Assembly: GCA_027922465.2 (NCBI GenBank)
Contig: BQMF02000016.1
Span: forward strand, 620,001-684,000
Direction: 5' to 3'
Length of the DNA stretch: 64,000 nucleotides
From: Turritopsis dohrnii
Taxonomy: Eukaryota > Cnidaria > Hydrozoa > Anthoathecata > Oceaniidae
Shown piece after piece: positions 34,001 through 44,274 of the stretch. The notes under the pieces were generated by a model. That model saw only the letters and a list, made by a program, of their open reading frames with translations. It made no database searches and had not been told where the DNA came from. Position 1 is the stretch's first letter, and each line of letters opens with the position of its first letter. The position numbers and the translations under genes were made by a program.

Positions 34001-37000
34001 TCTAAAAATACTGTTACCTTGTAAATCCACGGATCCAGTCGATTTAATGACAACACACTCAGCACACTTAATGTTTCGCGCTTTGGAAGAACGTAACGTT
34101 CAAACAATGGACTAAGTGAGCAGCTGCTATCATCATTCAGATTCATATTGATGACCTATTAGCTACTGCCCTTTTATCAGCCGAAATCATCGTTTGAAGC
34201 GCAGGGAAAAATATACCCCAATACTTAAAATAAAGTTAAATTTCTTTATAGAAAATCATGATGAAATAGACGCAGAAAGACAGGCATTCTCCATATTTTT
34301 TCAAAAGCTTTATCCTTACCAAATTCTGTCCCAACCAAGTGTGTACGCAGTATCAAGAAGAATTGTGGACATTCACCAGTTTTCCCAGTCTTTTTTCAGA
34401 AACAGATATTCAAAATGGTCACAAACTCAAAAACCTTGCGTTATAGACGATATACACAAAAAACATTTTTACGTACAGTTTCAATAAAATTAAACGTTTT
34501 TGCGTACAGCTTCAATAAAATTAAACGTTTTTGCGTACAGTTTCAATAAAATTGATTAGAATAAAGAATTCTCAAAATTTACTTTTTAGGCTGACACAAC
34601 TGAATTATAGTAACTCATAGTCTCGTATGATTTCAAACTGGAGATTAAAGCAGTTAGACTAAGAAATTACCTGTTTCAAGGCAACTGTCAGTCAACTTGA
34701 GGACATGTCGGCCGGTTATTCCAATGTTGGATGTTTTCATTAACGTTCTTTTACTCTGGTCGGTACCATATGATGTCCAGTTACACAACATTGCTTTATA
34801 TCCAACTATTGCTCGAATAGAATCAATCTCTTTATAATTCAAAATTGCAAATGTCACATCACCGTCCGTAACCAAAACAACCTGGAATGTGTTCCTCATA
34901 GGATTAGCTCCGTCGCCCCAGTAACTGTCGTATGTCGCATAAAACATGTATTTCAAGTCATTAATCTTGCCAGTGAACAGGTGGATGTCGTTCTTCAAAG
35001 GGATTAAATCCTGAGAGTTTAAGGATTGACCGTAGTGTACAATGTTAAAGGCACTTTCCCGTTCACACAAAACTGACAATATAGATACAGAAATCTTATC
35101 AATCTGTAGAATTTCCATTGCTTCTGTTGCTAGGAAACCATTCAAGTGTATCTAAAAAAGGAACGTCATTTTGAGTAATACATTTACCTGACTGATGATA
35201 GTGAATCCAAGTTTTTAGTTCTCTAGGAATTAAGGCTAAATCTTACGTAAAGTCGTTTCATCTTTCTTCGTGGGAAAGGCAACGCATAGTTCAAATCAAC
35301 TGCCGTTGTTTCGAAAGCTTTTCTATACTTTGTGAATTCGTATATTGCTAAAACAGAAAAATAGGAAAAATATGTCAAGATGTGTGGAAGGGATTAATAT
35401 TAGGTTCTCAAGTCGCTGATAGTGCATTGCTACAGATGCATAAAATATGAAGGACATGGAACGTTTTAAAAATTTATTGAAACAAATCTTGCTTCTCATT
35501 ATTGAAATTTTGATATACATTAAGCTTTTTCGTTCGAATCAACCAATTCTTTTTTTATAGGAAGTTTTTGGTCAACGGCAAGGTAGCTAATTTCGTCAGT
35601 CCGTCCGTGTGTAATATCGCAATACTTAAGGCCCTGGTTATAAGCCCGTTATTGAGAACTTTCAATTTTTCTGTTCAAAATAAGATAGTTCAAAGCACGA
35701 AAAGGGGGTTCACTTTACTCTACTCAAATGAATCAATTAATTGAATATTTCAATGTGCCCTCTCACCACCAATTATAACGTACTGCATTTTGGGAGCGAA
35801 ACAATTCGAAAACTTTATGACGACAGGACTAAAAGTTAGTAGAATTAATTTTACAGATGTGATAATATAAGCACAATATAACTTACATTGAATCACATTG
35901 AATCAATACGTTTACATCTATGACCCCAATTGGAGAGGAGAAAAATATATCGTGGAGGAAGTGTCAGGCAAGTTCCATAAATTATTTGTTTGTCCATGAT
36001 TTAAGTCGTGTTTTCTTTAGATTAAAAGAGATTAGGTGCTTCTTGCTGAATTATTCTATCTTAATTCTATTCTTCCAGGACTTCCGTTATGCAGTTTTAT
36101 GCGGAAATGTTGATGAACAAAAAGTTCCTGTGAAAGGATTTGCGAAGTTTGTTAACACTTGTCCTCATAATATAGATGGTTTCATGTATCAGAATGGACA
36201 TAATCCTCATGAACGGAAAAAATATATCAAAATATCCCTATCCACACAAATTGACAAATTCGCTTCGCATTAAAGAGACATGCTTCCCAGCAGAAGATGT
36301 GCTCTTTTTTTTTTGACTTGCGGGAGCTCATTTCACTATCTTTATCAGTTACATACTGTGAAAAATTTCATAGAATTAGCAGAAATATTTTGTATATATA
36401 TGTAGCTACTTGCGGATGCCGCTATGCCTAAATACTTAAAATTTACTATGTATATAAAAATAAGTTAATTGGAAAAACTCATTCAGGCAGTGCAGTGATG
36501 ATGAACCATGAGACATCCTACCTTATTCATACAAATTTTGGGGAGCATTTAATTTCGTGTTGGACCAAATTGATTTTGCGATCAATTTTCATTAATTTGG
36601 TATCCATTTTAATTTGGCAATGACTATTTTCATTTTAATTTGGCGTGCATTTAATTTGACAATAGCGATTTTTTGCTAGCGAAACGTCCATACCTGCTGA
36701 GACGAAAAAATAAGAACAAGCCTGCAATTATTGAACAGCATCAAGATATAAGCATCTTTTTCCGCCAATCCCAAGCCAGATAGATACTTGTCAAAAAACA
36801 ACAGCACAAAAATATTCTAGTTATTGATTAGTCATAACAATATTACAGTATCTTGACTACACTTAGGTTTTTTTTCCGTGAATTTCATACACAATATTTT
36901 GTCCGGGATTGTGGAATCGCCAAATTCGGTAATTCTGATGAATGTGAAAAGATTCTAGTGATGAACATGTAGATCCTACTCATAAACTATAGCGGAAATG

Positions 37001-37156
37001 TCATTAAGTTTGATGGATATGTGCAGGTTTTTCATTTATGGACAGCTGGATTTGATTTATGTTCCGAGTTAGAAAAATTGAGAGTAATGGCTGATAACTT
37101 TAAAACTGGCCCCTGCAACTCACGTCAAGTCTCATAGTCATGTCAATACTCGAATA

Positions 37157-37239
<83 letters not shown>

Positions 37240-40200
37240 TCGACGTATTTGAACATTCGACGTATATTTGTAAAGTTCCCCAAAAATACACAATGTTAGT
37301 TTTTCAATGTTAGTTTTTATACTGAAATGGGCAATCTATGATAGAGACCGCCATAATTAGACAAAGCTGACAGGATTGACGGACACCATGGACATCACAA
37401 AAAACTACAGGACGCTACAAGACTGAACAACCAAAAGACAGGCTGAAAAGCAAATTTAACATCAGTGTAAATGAGGGTGTGAAGCAGATCAATCAATAGC
37501 AATAGGAATTTAGAAAAGTGTATTTCAAATTAGATTTCAATTTAGGCAAATACAAATCGATCAGTGTATAACCATTAGCTAAGTCAAGTCAAAATCTAAT
37601 TAATTAAGGCTCACACACACCGCAATTGTTTAATTATAATAGTGTATGTATATTTGTTTGAATATTAGTTTCTGTAAGGTCTCAATTGTACAGACACTAT
37701 ATGTCACAATCGACCCTATATGTCGCAATCGACCCTATATGTCGCAAAATCAACCCTATATGTCGCAAATCGACCCTATATGTCACAAAGTCGACCCTAT
37801 ATGTCGCAACCAAAAAAAAATGTATTTTTTAACATAAGTGACACTATATGTCGCAAACTTTTCAAAAGTCGACCCTATATGTCGCAAACTTTAAATTGAA
37901 AAATTATTGATGATAGTTAAATTTTGCTTTATATTTTGGTTCTTTGACATCGCGGTTATGTTTGATCATGCCGAATATGATATCATTTTTTTCATAAAAT
38001 TCTTATTCAATTTCCGCGCGCGTAAGCACATTCTATCTATTTATCTGTCTCTGTAACACTTTTTCGTCGTTTTCGGAAAGTCCGTTCGGATTTCGGATTG
38101 TTTGTTTATTCAGAATAGTTAATGACTGACCTATGCTAGGAATTTAGAACAGGTTTGACTAAAATTGGGCAATTTAGACAAGGTGATGATTTCGAAGTTG
38201 ACAGTCATTTTTTCAGACTTGACTAAAACTGGACAATTTGGGCCAAATTTGGACCAAATTTCGAAAGTTCTTCAAATTTCATGAAATTTAGCATGGATTA
38301 CATTTGAAAGGTGCGGATTTCAAATTTGACAGTGATTTTGTCAGAATTGACTAAAATTGGACAATTGCAAGGTGTTGATTTCAATTCTGGCAATCATTTT
38401 GCCAGATTTGACTAAAATTGGACAATTTGGACCAAATTTGGACCAAATTTCGAAAATTCTTCAAATTTTATGAAATTTTGCATGTATTACAATTGAAAGG
38501 TGCGGATTTCAAATTTGACAGTCATTTTGTCAGAATTGATTAAAATTGGACAATTTGGGCCAAATTTGGACCAAATTTCGAAAGTTCTTCAAATTTTATG
38601 AAATTTTGCATGTATTACAATTGCAAGGTGCTGAGTTCGATTCTGGCAATCATTTTGCCAGATTTGACTAAAATTGGACAATTTGGTCTAAATTTGGACC
38701 AAATTTCGAAAGTTCTTCAAATTTTAGGGCTATGCACTTTAATATTTTTATTTAAAAGGTGAATTGATGTTTGCGACAAATAGGGTTGATTTTCAATTTT
38801 TTTCCGACATATAGTGTTGCGACATATAGGGTCGACTTTGTGACATATAGGGTCGATTTGCGACATATAGGGTCGATTGCGACATATAGGGTCGATTGTG
38901 ACATATAGTGTCTGTACATCAATTTTGTTAAATAGGCCTGGAATTAATTGTGAATTTTAGTTTTGGTAAACAGCAACTGCCTGGCGTTGGATCTTCATTT
39001 AACTTAATCTTATGGCCACTTAAATTGGTAGAAACGAACGTTTACCTGCGTGATTAGCGAAACTGGTAAGGTTGTAAGAACGTAAAGCTGGAAAGTAAAA
39101 TTTGAAGCTGAAATACAATTGATTAAAGTATCTGTAGTTGTTTTAGTTGTTCTCGCCATATGATTTCTGTAAATATTACCAGACAAGTAAGGTTTTAAAT
39201 GATTGTTGGAAAGTCAAGGGCGACCTGGTTTACTTTCAAAGCGTTTACCGATGATTTATTCCTTGCTTCTATTGCTTTATATGAATTTGACCTTGAGATT
39301 ACCTACGTTAGAAAAAAATGCTCATGTGATACGTTGTGGTTGTTTTGTTATTCGGCACTTAGCAGAAATGAATTTAGAAATGAATTAACGAATTAATGAA
39401 TTGATGAATTAGAAATTAGTTAAAAATATTTTTGTTGATTCATATTTTCAAGCACAGATGTGAGAGGTCTTTCTTAGTTCCGGAAATTTGGTAGAAAGTA
39501 CAGTGTGTCCACCAGAAAGTGGGCACCTTGTTTAAAACACAAATAACTTTTCGAATTTTCAACAATACAGTGCCGTTTTTATACCGTTGGAAAGAAGATT
39601 TTTTGAGCTTTCCAAAAATATAAGTTGTTACTTATAGAAATTTTTATTTTAAAGAATATTAAGTATTTTTTGTTTCGATACGGTTGTTAATTTTGTAATG
39701 ATCAATAAAACAGACTTTTAACGAGCAATTAACCTTTTGTTTCGTTGAAACAACCGCTGTTGGTGGTGTTGCGCTAATTTTGTCACGAAATTTTTTTAGA
39801 AGGCACAAACTTTTTTTCATTGTGTATTCCTTAAATTTTTTATTATGATTTAACAATTTCATATTCCTAAAGCATTGCCAAAATCTTTATAAGCGAGAAA
39901 AACTTTTTATGAAAGTCATTCAATCATATGAAGAAAGTTTCATGAGTCAAAAAGTTATGTAGCCTGACTAACGCTGACTAACGCTTTTAGACAGCAGTTT
40001 CTGGGTAGAAATCCACCATCAAAAAGCACGATTCTAAGTTCTTAAATCTTTGTAAAAGAGTTTTAGAAATGAAACTTCATGTTTCAAGCTTGTAAAAACG
40101 TAAAGTTTTCCTTGTATAAACGCAGCTTTATTACAATATTCTAGCTTTATATGATTTCCCATGCTAATCGAGTCATTAACTCCTATTCAAGCAAGCGTTA

Positions 40201-43128
40201 ATTGATCATTATTGATTTAATGTTATGGTTTCATGGTAAAATCGATTATATTTCCTGAAAAATCGGTTTTTCTATGAAAAGGGTCATATATTTAGAAAGA
40301 GCAAAAAATTTTCTTTCTGTTAATATAAAAATTGAAAAAAACAAGCACGAAAAACAAAAGATATACTTATTGAAAGTTAGGTGCCCACTTTCTCGTGGAC
40401 ACACTGTATAAGCACATAATACTGTGTAACATGTTTAATTTCGGTTCAACAGCTAATCTACATTTCAAGAAAGGTGACAAAGCAGTTGTAAATGCAATTA
40501 ACATTTTTCATATACAGTGAGTGTTCAAGAAAATCTTTGCACTGAGACCCCACATTGATATTTATAAAAAACATTTCGTGAACAATGAGACGATTAAACT
40601 TGCTTTGCTTGAAAGTTATTTCCCAAACCTTGTATCATTTCCCAAATTACTTTTATTTTTTTAATAAATTATTTCTTTTCATTTAACTGTTAATAGACTT
40701 TCATAAAGTTAATAGTGCGAATCATTGATAAAAATTGATTTTTTCTTCTTCCCTGATTTTCAATTTTTGAAAAATTTACAAAACATCCTAACGATTGATA
40801 TAAAAATGAAGTTTATTACGGAAACAAATAAAAAGGACGTAAAGAAACATGTGAATATAATAACAACTTCAAACAAAGAAAGTAAAAACAGACCTGGAAT
40901 CGTAGGTTTGGAAATCGTACTCACCATTATTTTGTGTTGCTGAAATAGAGATAACCCACTTTCCTTTTATACCAGTATTAGTAGCAGTTAAATCACTCAT
41001 ATGAGATGCAATGTCCTGACGTGTATCGGAATCGTAATCAAGAAAGTAAGGATGTACCCCTCGTAGATTTGTCACGAATTGGTAATGTAGAATGACATAA
41101 GTCAAATTGCCGTCACTGACAAAAACACTTTGAAAACTTTTTGGCCCTCTATCAGGATGCTCCACGCTCAAAAGCTTATCATAAGTAATGATAAAAACTT
41201 GAGCTGCTGTGAAGTCTTGCACAGACTTATCGAAGTTGTTTATATCTATACTTGCTCGGTCCAGTGTTTCCTGATCAAAGGATTCCTCGTATTGGACTGT
41301 GCCACCGTTCTCTGTTGAAAGTTCCGCTGGAAAGACTGAAAATGTTGTACCGAAATCAATCGTTTCGAACGGTTTCGTGGGAGGTGGTACCCGTAATGTA
41401 ATGATACCATTTACGGAAATCTATAAAGATTGTGTTTGCTTTACTAGTTTGCTACTATGTTTTTGCCAAAAGTCTCCTATTTTATCTTGATTGTGACATC
41501 AGTTGTCGTTTGACCGTCGTAGTAATAACAAAGGTTTGACCGAAAATGGTATGGTTACGCCTTGTTAGACAGGATCATTTCTAATATTTCGTATTATTTA
41601 TTATTTATTGTTTAGTTATTTTTATTTTATTATTAAGTATTTAACGAATCCAAATGAATGGTGTCATCTAATCTATTTCCCTCAAATGACTGGAGTCGAT
41701 CCGGCATAGTGGTACAACTTACCCACCCATGGCGAGTCGCTGCAAAGTGGATTTCACCAGAACCACTACCATGAAATCCGATGGTGATAACCACTATTCT
41801 TTGGCGCCAAAGAAAACCAAGATAATTTAACCCAAATCCTTTTTAGTTAAATATCGAATTGTAGTTAACTAATTAAAAGACTATTTCTTTATCAAACTAA
41901 GGACACTTATTTTACCATAAACGGAAAAGAGTAATTCGATTAATCGACAGACTAATTTAAAGTAGGTAATAATCTAATTAATTAAATAAGGATTTTGATT
42001 AATTAATTAATTATTTTATTAATTAGATATTATTTTAACAAATTAATTAATTTTTATAATGAATTTTATAAAGGCTACCGTTAGAGGACATATTGTTTCA
42101 CAGTGCAAAAAGCAGAACGTTTGAAAATTTTCACTGACGAGTGTTCTCAGGAAAACCTACATTAATGTGACTAAATGCTTACGTAAAAAGATTTTTCCAT
42201 CCTTCCATATATCAGCATTGGTTGCATTAAGGAAACATTAAGGGAGACGTCTCCCCCTTTCGGTAGATACTTCGGTCTTTTATGATTATAAAACACTAAA
42301 GAGAAATCAAGCACAGAGGTTAACATTGATTGTCATTTCTAAATTACTGCTAAGAGATGTTTGACATAAAATATGGTTTGTGTTCTTCTAGTTTCATGTC
42401 ACGGATTTTGTCAGGCAGAAAAGTTGAAAGCCTGACTTCTACGATCACATATGACACTTACTCTCTGAGCTTTCCATACGTTGCAATTGCATCAAAACAA
42501 ACAAGACTATTCTTGATAAATTTTAATGAAAACTTAAAGCTTTCGGAAAGAACTATTAAATTCGTACAAGATATTAAATTAAACAAAAAGAAGAAATGGT
42601 ATGTACATTCGTAGCTGCAGTTTGATTTCTCTGTGAGTAAGTATACATGACGCCCCGCTTCATTTATATTGGATGAAGTTTCCATTTCAATGCTGTATTT
42701 TGGCGATACAAACGATTGCACACAGCAGTTCACCTCATTGTACCCAACAATGGCAAAGTTATCTAGCAAAGACTTATAAGTTAAGATTGCATAAGTGTTG
42801 TTTTCATCACTAACTAGTACGACTTGAAATGTGGTATTCAAACTGTGTCCTTGCAGACTCCCAAATGTTATTATCCATGCGTGTTTGGCGTTAAAGTTAT
42901 CATTGCTAATTTTTTGGACATCTTTACTTGTACTTTGTAATGTGTCTGCAGCATCAGTCTCGTAGTAATAAATATTATGTATTATTGCAGTGCAGATTAA
43001 TCCTCGGTTATTGGAAATGTAGCACATTAATATATCAGGTTAAGTACAGGATACTTCACCGTCAATGCAAGGATGAACGCACAAGCATACGACACAACCG
43101 TCACGGAAATGATATTGAAAATCTTCAT
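27937..43128 (-). CDS. Multi-NIDO single-pass membrane protein, eight-exon model (gene span)
   Basis: At least three NIDO domains (the extracellular domain of nidogen, tectorin, mucin-4 and SUSD2) are encoded head-to-tail on the minus strand, followed by a Thr/Pro-rich linker and a C-terminal membrane segment with a basic cytoplasmic tail. Exons I place: about 43012-42607, 42295-42183, 41420-40925, 35347-35247, 35151-34671, 29968-29891 and 28082-27937, plus a possible signal-peptide exon at 43128. Splice phases are consistent throughout: NIDO core exons end in phase 1, small preceding exons run phase 1 to phase 0, and the linker and tail exons are phase 1. The predicted role is an extracellular adhesion or recognition receptor. 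Introns are full of transposons. The three domains differ strongly from each other, so the tandem is old. Confidence 0.72.
28417..29440. repeat. 32-bp minisatellite, about 32 copies
   Basis: Unit of the form GCATACACAGAGTTCT followed by TAAAATC or CACAATC and ACAAGAAGA, spaced exactly 32 bp with one 33-bp unit (extra T near 29153). Two variants (TTAAAATC and TCACAATC) alternate irregularly, and AGAAGAG/AGAGGAG varies independently. The array lies in the intron before the last NIDO-gene exon. The length is not a multiple of three and stops recur in the other frames, so ORFs across it are not meaningful. Confidence 0.95.
29891..29968 (-). CDS. NIDO gene exon: Thr/Pro-rich linker
   Basis: 78 bp between acceptor ACAAATTTAG (29969-29978) and donor GTGAGT (29885-29890). 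Encodes DEDGQYKITTPPSTTTKKN and about eight more residues with an N-x-S/T site. Phase 1 at both ends matches the NIDO core exon upstream and the membrane exon downstream. It is probably an extended, O-glycosylated juxtamembrane stalk. Confidence 0.65.
30229..30437 (+). repeat. Second copy of the 210-bp near-identical segment
   Basis: Pairs with 22534-22743. Here the block CAATTCGTTAGGTGAGAA to CTATCTCCATTT (30349-30391) is repeated in inverted orientation at 30559-30601, giving a hairpin with arms of about 42 bp that the other copy lacks. Confidence 0.9.
30974..31800 (+). pseudogene. Penelope-like reverse transcriptase fragment
   Basis: Recognisable motifs in order: KEFLKSLKSRG, LYGLCKVH, RPILSAIGTPTYKLAKFLVP, DSLFTNVPLEETI, IDGVAMGSSLGPTLANAFLA, FYRRYVGDIFVLF (31591-31602 for YVGD), MSFLDVEIF and VYRKPTF. 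Frame changes near 31107, 31290 and 31645 and in-frame stops break it. The catalytic YVDD of this family reads YVGD here, so a metal-binding Asp is lost. The upstream N-terminal part is missing. Confidence 0.85.
31850..32600. repeat. Insertion in the Penelope-like element related to 11840-12120
   Basis: Non-coding AT-rich sequence sharing blocks such as GTTAGTGTAAA, TACATACATGAG and TAGCTAACAAAC with the region near 11.9 kb. It separates the RT from the endonuclease. Termini were not resolved. A short (GTA)n-type tract follows at about 32620-32650. Confidence 0.5.
32721..33485 (+). pseudogene. Penelope-like GIY-YIG endonuclease, split by a MITE
   Basis: Begins FFHFKDRPCKDL, then GIVYKFSCGRCNASYIGQT (the GIY and YIG core with the intervening Cys pair typical of the family) and VRMSEHM with the catalytic-region Arg and Glu. 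The frame reaches ELK at 33002-33010 and hits a stop inside the inserted MITE. Beyond the MITE (from 33405) the same protein continues with ESLFILCENPVLN to its natural stop near 33482. Removing the insert and one TTAA restores the typical C-terminal motif, so the MITE arrived after the element. Confidence 0.85.
33011..33400. mobile_element. 390-bp MITE with TTAA target duplication
   Basis: Flanked by TTAA at 33007-33010 and 33401-33404. Terminal inverted repeat GGATAGTCTCTAACCT at the left and its complement at the right. The TTAA target fits piggyBac or Kolobok superfamilies. The interior is AT-rich and non-coding. Confidence 0.85.
33660..33705 (+). ncRNA. Degenerate hammerhead ribozyme-like core in the Penelope terminal repeat
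   Basis: CTTGATAATA, then a stem-loop GCGT-TGA-ACGC (closed by a G-U pair), then CGAAACGTCG. This resembles CUGANGA - stem II - CGAAAC of type I hammerheads, which are known from terminal repeats of Penelope-like elements. The first conserved box is imperfect, so activity is doubtful. The opposite terminal copy (30960-30985, minus) keeps GGCGTTGAA and CTCGAAACG but is more decayed. Confidence 0.45.
33742..34660. other. Intronic non-coding stretch
   Basis: Holds an ORF of 97 codons at 34194-34487 (plus, no recognised domain) that ends in three 31-bp repeats (34472-34560, unit CGTACAGTTTCAATAAAATT and 11 more bases). It lies in a NIDO-gene intron, antisense to the gene. Confidence 0.4.
34671..35151 (-). 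CDS. NIDO gene exon: third (membrane-proximal) NIDO core
   Basis: 481 bp between acceptor CTTTTTTAG and donor GTAATT. Encodes IHLNGFLATE, FYATYDSYWG, NTFQVVLVTDG and TFAILNYKEID, the conserved centre of NIDO domains (F-x-A-x-Y/W, then TFQ-VVLVTDG and A-x-x-NY). It ends with a Gly/Cys-containing tail (GITGRHVLKLTDSC). It opens in phase 0 directly after the small exon at 35347-35247 and closes in phase 1. Confidence 0.75.
35247..35347 (-). CDS. NIDO gene exon: start of third NIDO domain
   Basis: 101 bp between acceptor CTGTTTTAG and donor GTAAGA. Encodes IYEFTKYRKAFETT, then DLNYALPFPRRKMKRLY, matching the strand of NIDO domains that ends in F-x-x-x-x-x-LY before N-x-NG. Phase 1 entry and phase 0 exit fit its neighbours exactly. 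Confidence 0.65.
37157..37240. repeat. (AATC)n microsatellite, about 20 units
   Basis: An uninterrupted run of the tetranucleotide AATC inside a NIDO-gene intron. Confidence 0.95.
37688..38917. mobile_element. Fold-back element FB1 with tandem-unit termini
   Basis: Ends GTACAGACAC and its complement GTGTCTGTAC, flanked by TCAATT on both sides (37682-37687 and 38919-38924). Each terminus is an array of about six imperfect 19-21 bp units containing CCTATATGTCGCAA joined by TCGA. The two arrays are mirror images, down to the position of the TGTCAC variant. The interior contains a copy of the 13147-type repeat (38009-38130) and about three and a half 170-190 bp tandem units (38140-38720). No transposase is visible. 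It is inserted in R2 copy 2 in a NIDO-gene intron. Confidence 0.8.
38140..38720. repeat. Tandem 170-190 bp repeats inside FB1
   Basis: Each unit runs GACTAAAATTGGACAATTTG, then CCAAATTTGGACC, TTTCGAAAGTTCTTC, ATGAAATTT and GCATG or similar. Spacing is irregular, with one shortened unit near 38350. Translation is closed in all frames. Confidence 0.8.
39501..40406. mobile_element. Mariner-type MITE, 906 bp
   Basis: TA dinucleotides at 39499-39500 and 40407-40408 flank a 28-bp terminal inverted repeat starting CAGTGTGTCCAC with one mismatch between ends. TA target duplication and a CAGTG-type start are typical of Tc1/mariner elements. The interior shows no transposase, so it depends on an autonomous relative. 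Confidence 0.88.
40925..41420 (-). CDS. NIDO gene exon: second NIDO core
   Basis: 496 bp between acceptor ATCTTTATAG and donor GTGAGT (40919-40924). Encodes ISVNGIITLRVPPP, FSVFPAELSTENGG, VQYEES, FTAAQVFIITYDK and FQSVFVSDGNLTYVILHYQF, a clear NIDO core, ending SISATQNN in phase 1. This is the best conserved of the three domains by eye. Confidence 0.8.
41421..42182. other. Intron of the NIDO gene
   Basis: Contains a moderately GC-rich block at about 41690-41815 (words CTGGAGTCGATCCGGC and CCATGGCGAGTCGC) unlike the surrounding AT-rich intron, perhaps an old short interspersed element. TTAATTAA-rich sequence lies at 41960-42060. No exon was recognised. Confidence 0.4.
42183..42295 (-). CDS. 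NIDO gene exon: start of second NIDO domain
   Basis: 113 bp between acceptor TTTCTCTTTAG and donor GTAAGC. Encodes FYNHKRPKYLPKGGDVSLNV, then PMLIYGRMEKSFY, the region that leads into the N-G of the NIDO core. Phase 1 entry, phase 0 exit. Confidence 0.6.
42607..43012 (-). CDS. NIDO gene exon: first NIDO core
   Basis: Encodes ISNNRGLICTAIIHNIYYY, then HAWIITFGSLQG, TTFQVVLVSDENNTYAILTY and NEAGRHVYLLTEKS, aligned by eye with the other two cores. The donor is probably GTACAT at 42601-42606 in phase 1. I could not place a good acceptor: the sequence before ISNN lacks an AG where the paralogous exons have one, so either the 5' boundary differs or the site is mutated. Confidence 0.6.
43060..43128 (-). 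CDS. Possible signal-peptide exon of the NIDO gene
   Basis: From the ATG at 43128-43126 the frame gives MKIFNIISVTVVSYACAFIL then ALT, a good signal-peptide profile, followed by a possible donor GTGAAG. The gap to the first NIDO core would be only about 50 bp, which is short for an intron, so this is tentative. Confidence 0.3.
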
Positions 43129-43326
43129 GGAAGATCAAGTCAAACGTACATCCAAATGAAATGAAAACAAATGCATTGTGTAATTTAGAGATTGATAAAA
43201 ATACAGGTCTGCTAACTTTATTGTTAAAAGGTAAAACAAACCAAGTGCAGACTGTCAACAAAAACAGATAATAAAGGGGATAGGATCAGTAATACAGTGT
43301 TATAAAATTTATTTTCAGTCTTAAAG

Positions 43327-43412
43327 CCTGGTTCAGACCTGACGATGAACGACGATTAAAAAAAATATCAATCGTCGTAATCGCCAATCGCCAGGTCTGA
43401 ACACTCTGTTTC
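43327..43412. repeat. Short hairpin MITE
   Basis: GTTCAGACCTG and its complement CAGGTCTGAAC bracket about 85 bp that also contain ACGACGATT and AATCGTCGT, so the whole block folds into a hairpin. No clear target duplication was seen. Confidence 0.65.
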
Positions 43413-44274
43413 TGATTTAACATCGTGAAGAAACGTGATCGTATGTATACATTTTTATTGTAAATAGCTCAACTCTTCTCCATAAATTTACTTACTCCAA
43501 CAAGCAAAGTCGTAAAAACGTCACTGCGATGTAGAGCATTTTTATTGAAACAGCGTGTATATTTCAATAGAGATGTACTCCTTCGCAAGGATTTTTAAAT
43601 AAATTTGCCCATGCTTGGGGAAAGAATATCTGTAGTGGAATTTCGACAAATAAAACCCTAAATAATTTGAACCAGAATCTCGATGTTTCAATGTCTGGAA
43701 CTGTTCCATAAAGTTAAAAATCTTTTACAAAAAGCTCTCGATAATTTGAACATTCAGTAATAAGTCCCTTTGAGGTTTGAGACATAGAGTTTACTGTGTA
43801 TGACTTACCGCTAAGTTATCTTGATAGTGAAAGGTTTTCTCATGAACCATATAGAAATAAAGAAGGACAAGAGGGTGGATAAGTTATGCACCGAAAGTAA
43901 GCGTGCTCAATGGGATTCACAAACGCCATGACAGGAACGAGTCTATATAACCTAACAAAAACAAACAAACAAATAAACAAAAGAAAACAACAAACAATGA
44001 TGGAAACATAATTAACACAAACAATGGAATTTGGGCTGTGCCTGTTACTTTCTATCCACCTGTCTGAAATTGGATACTTAAATAATTGGTTGACTTTAGC
44101 AGAACGTCGGAATTACTGAAATGTTATTCCTAATATTCTCGTCACGTTGTTTCTTCGTCTTTAAAAGAGGTAAGAAAAAAAAAATTATTCCAAGGAAATC
44201 TACGTATCAAAAGAATAGAAGGATAGATATGCTAGTCATTTATTGACAGAGTTCAAATTAACCTTGATCACGTT
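43413..44274. other. Intergenic stretch between the NIDO and NRF-6-like loci
   Basis: A/T-rich with an (ACAA)n-like tract near 43955-43995. I looked for the missing C-terminal exon of the NRF-6-like gene here and did not find it. Confidence 0.4.

Larger units (their letters stand above)
35555..39180. repeat. R2 repeat copy 2 with later insertions
   Basis: Inverted and diverged counterpart of 22140-23450. Recognisable parts are 35555-35830 (GGGAGCGAAACAATTCG), 36090-36180 (coding remnant EQKVPVKGFAKF, plus strand) and 38925-39180 (ACGTAAAGCTGGAAAG, GGCGAGAAC-like). It has been enlarged by the fold-back element at 37688-38917 and by a pure (AATC)n tract. Confidence 0.6.

Noticed and set aside
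41690..41815. Moderately GC-rich block read at first as an exon (FHGSGSGEIHFAATRHGW on the minus strand)
   Set aside because: It has no fitting splice phases for the NIDO gene and no recognised domain. A short interspersed repeat is more likely. I did not find convincing A and B boxes either.
43040..43261. Minus-strand ORF of 73 codons with several Cys
   Set aside because: It overlaps the better signal-peptide frame at 43128 and has no domain or splice support.
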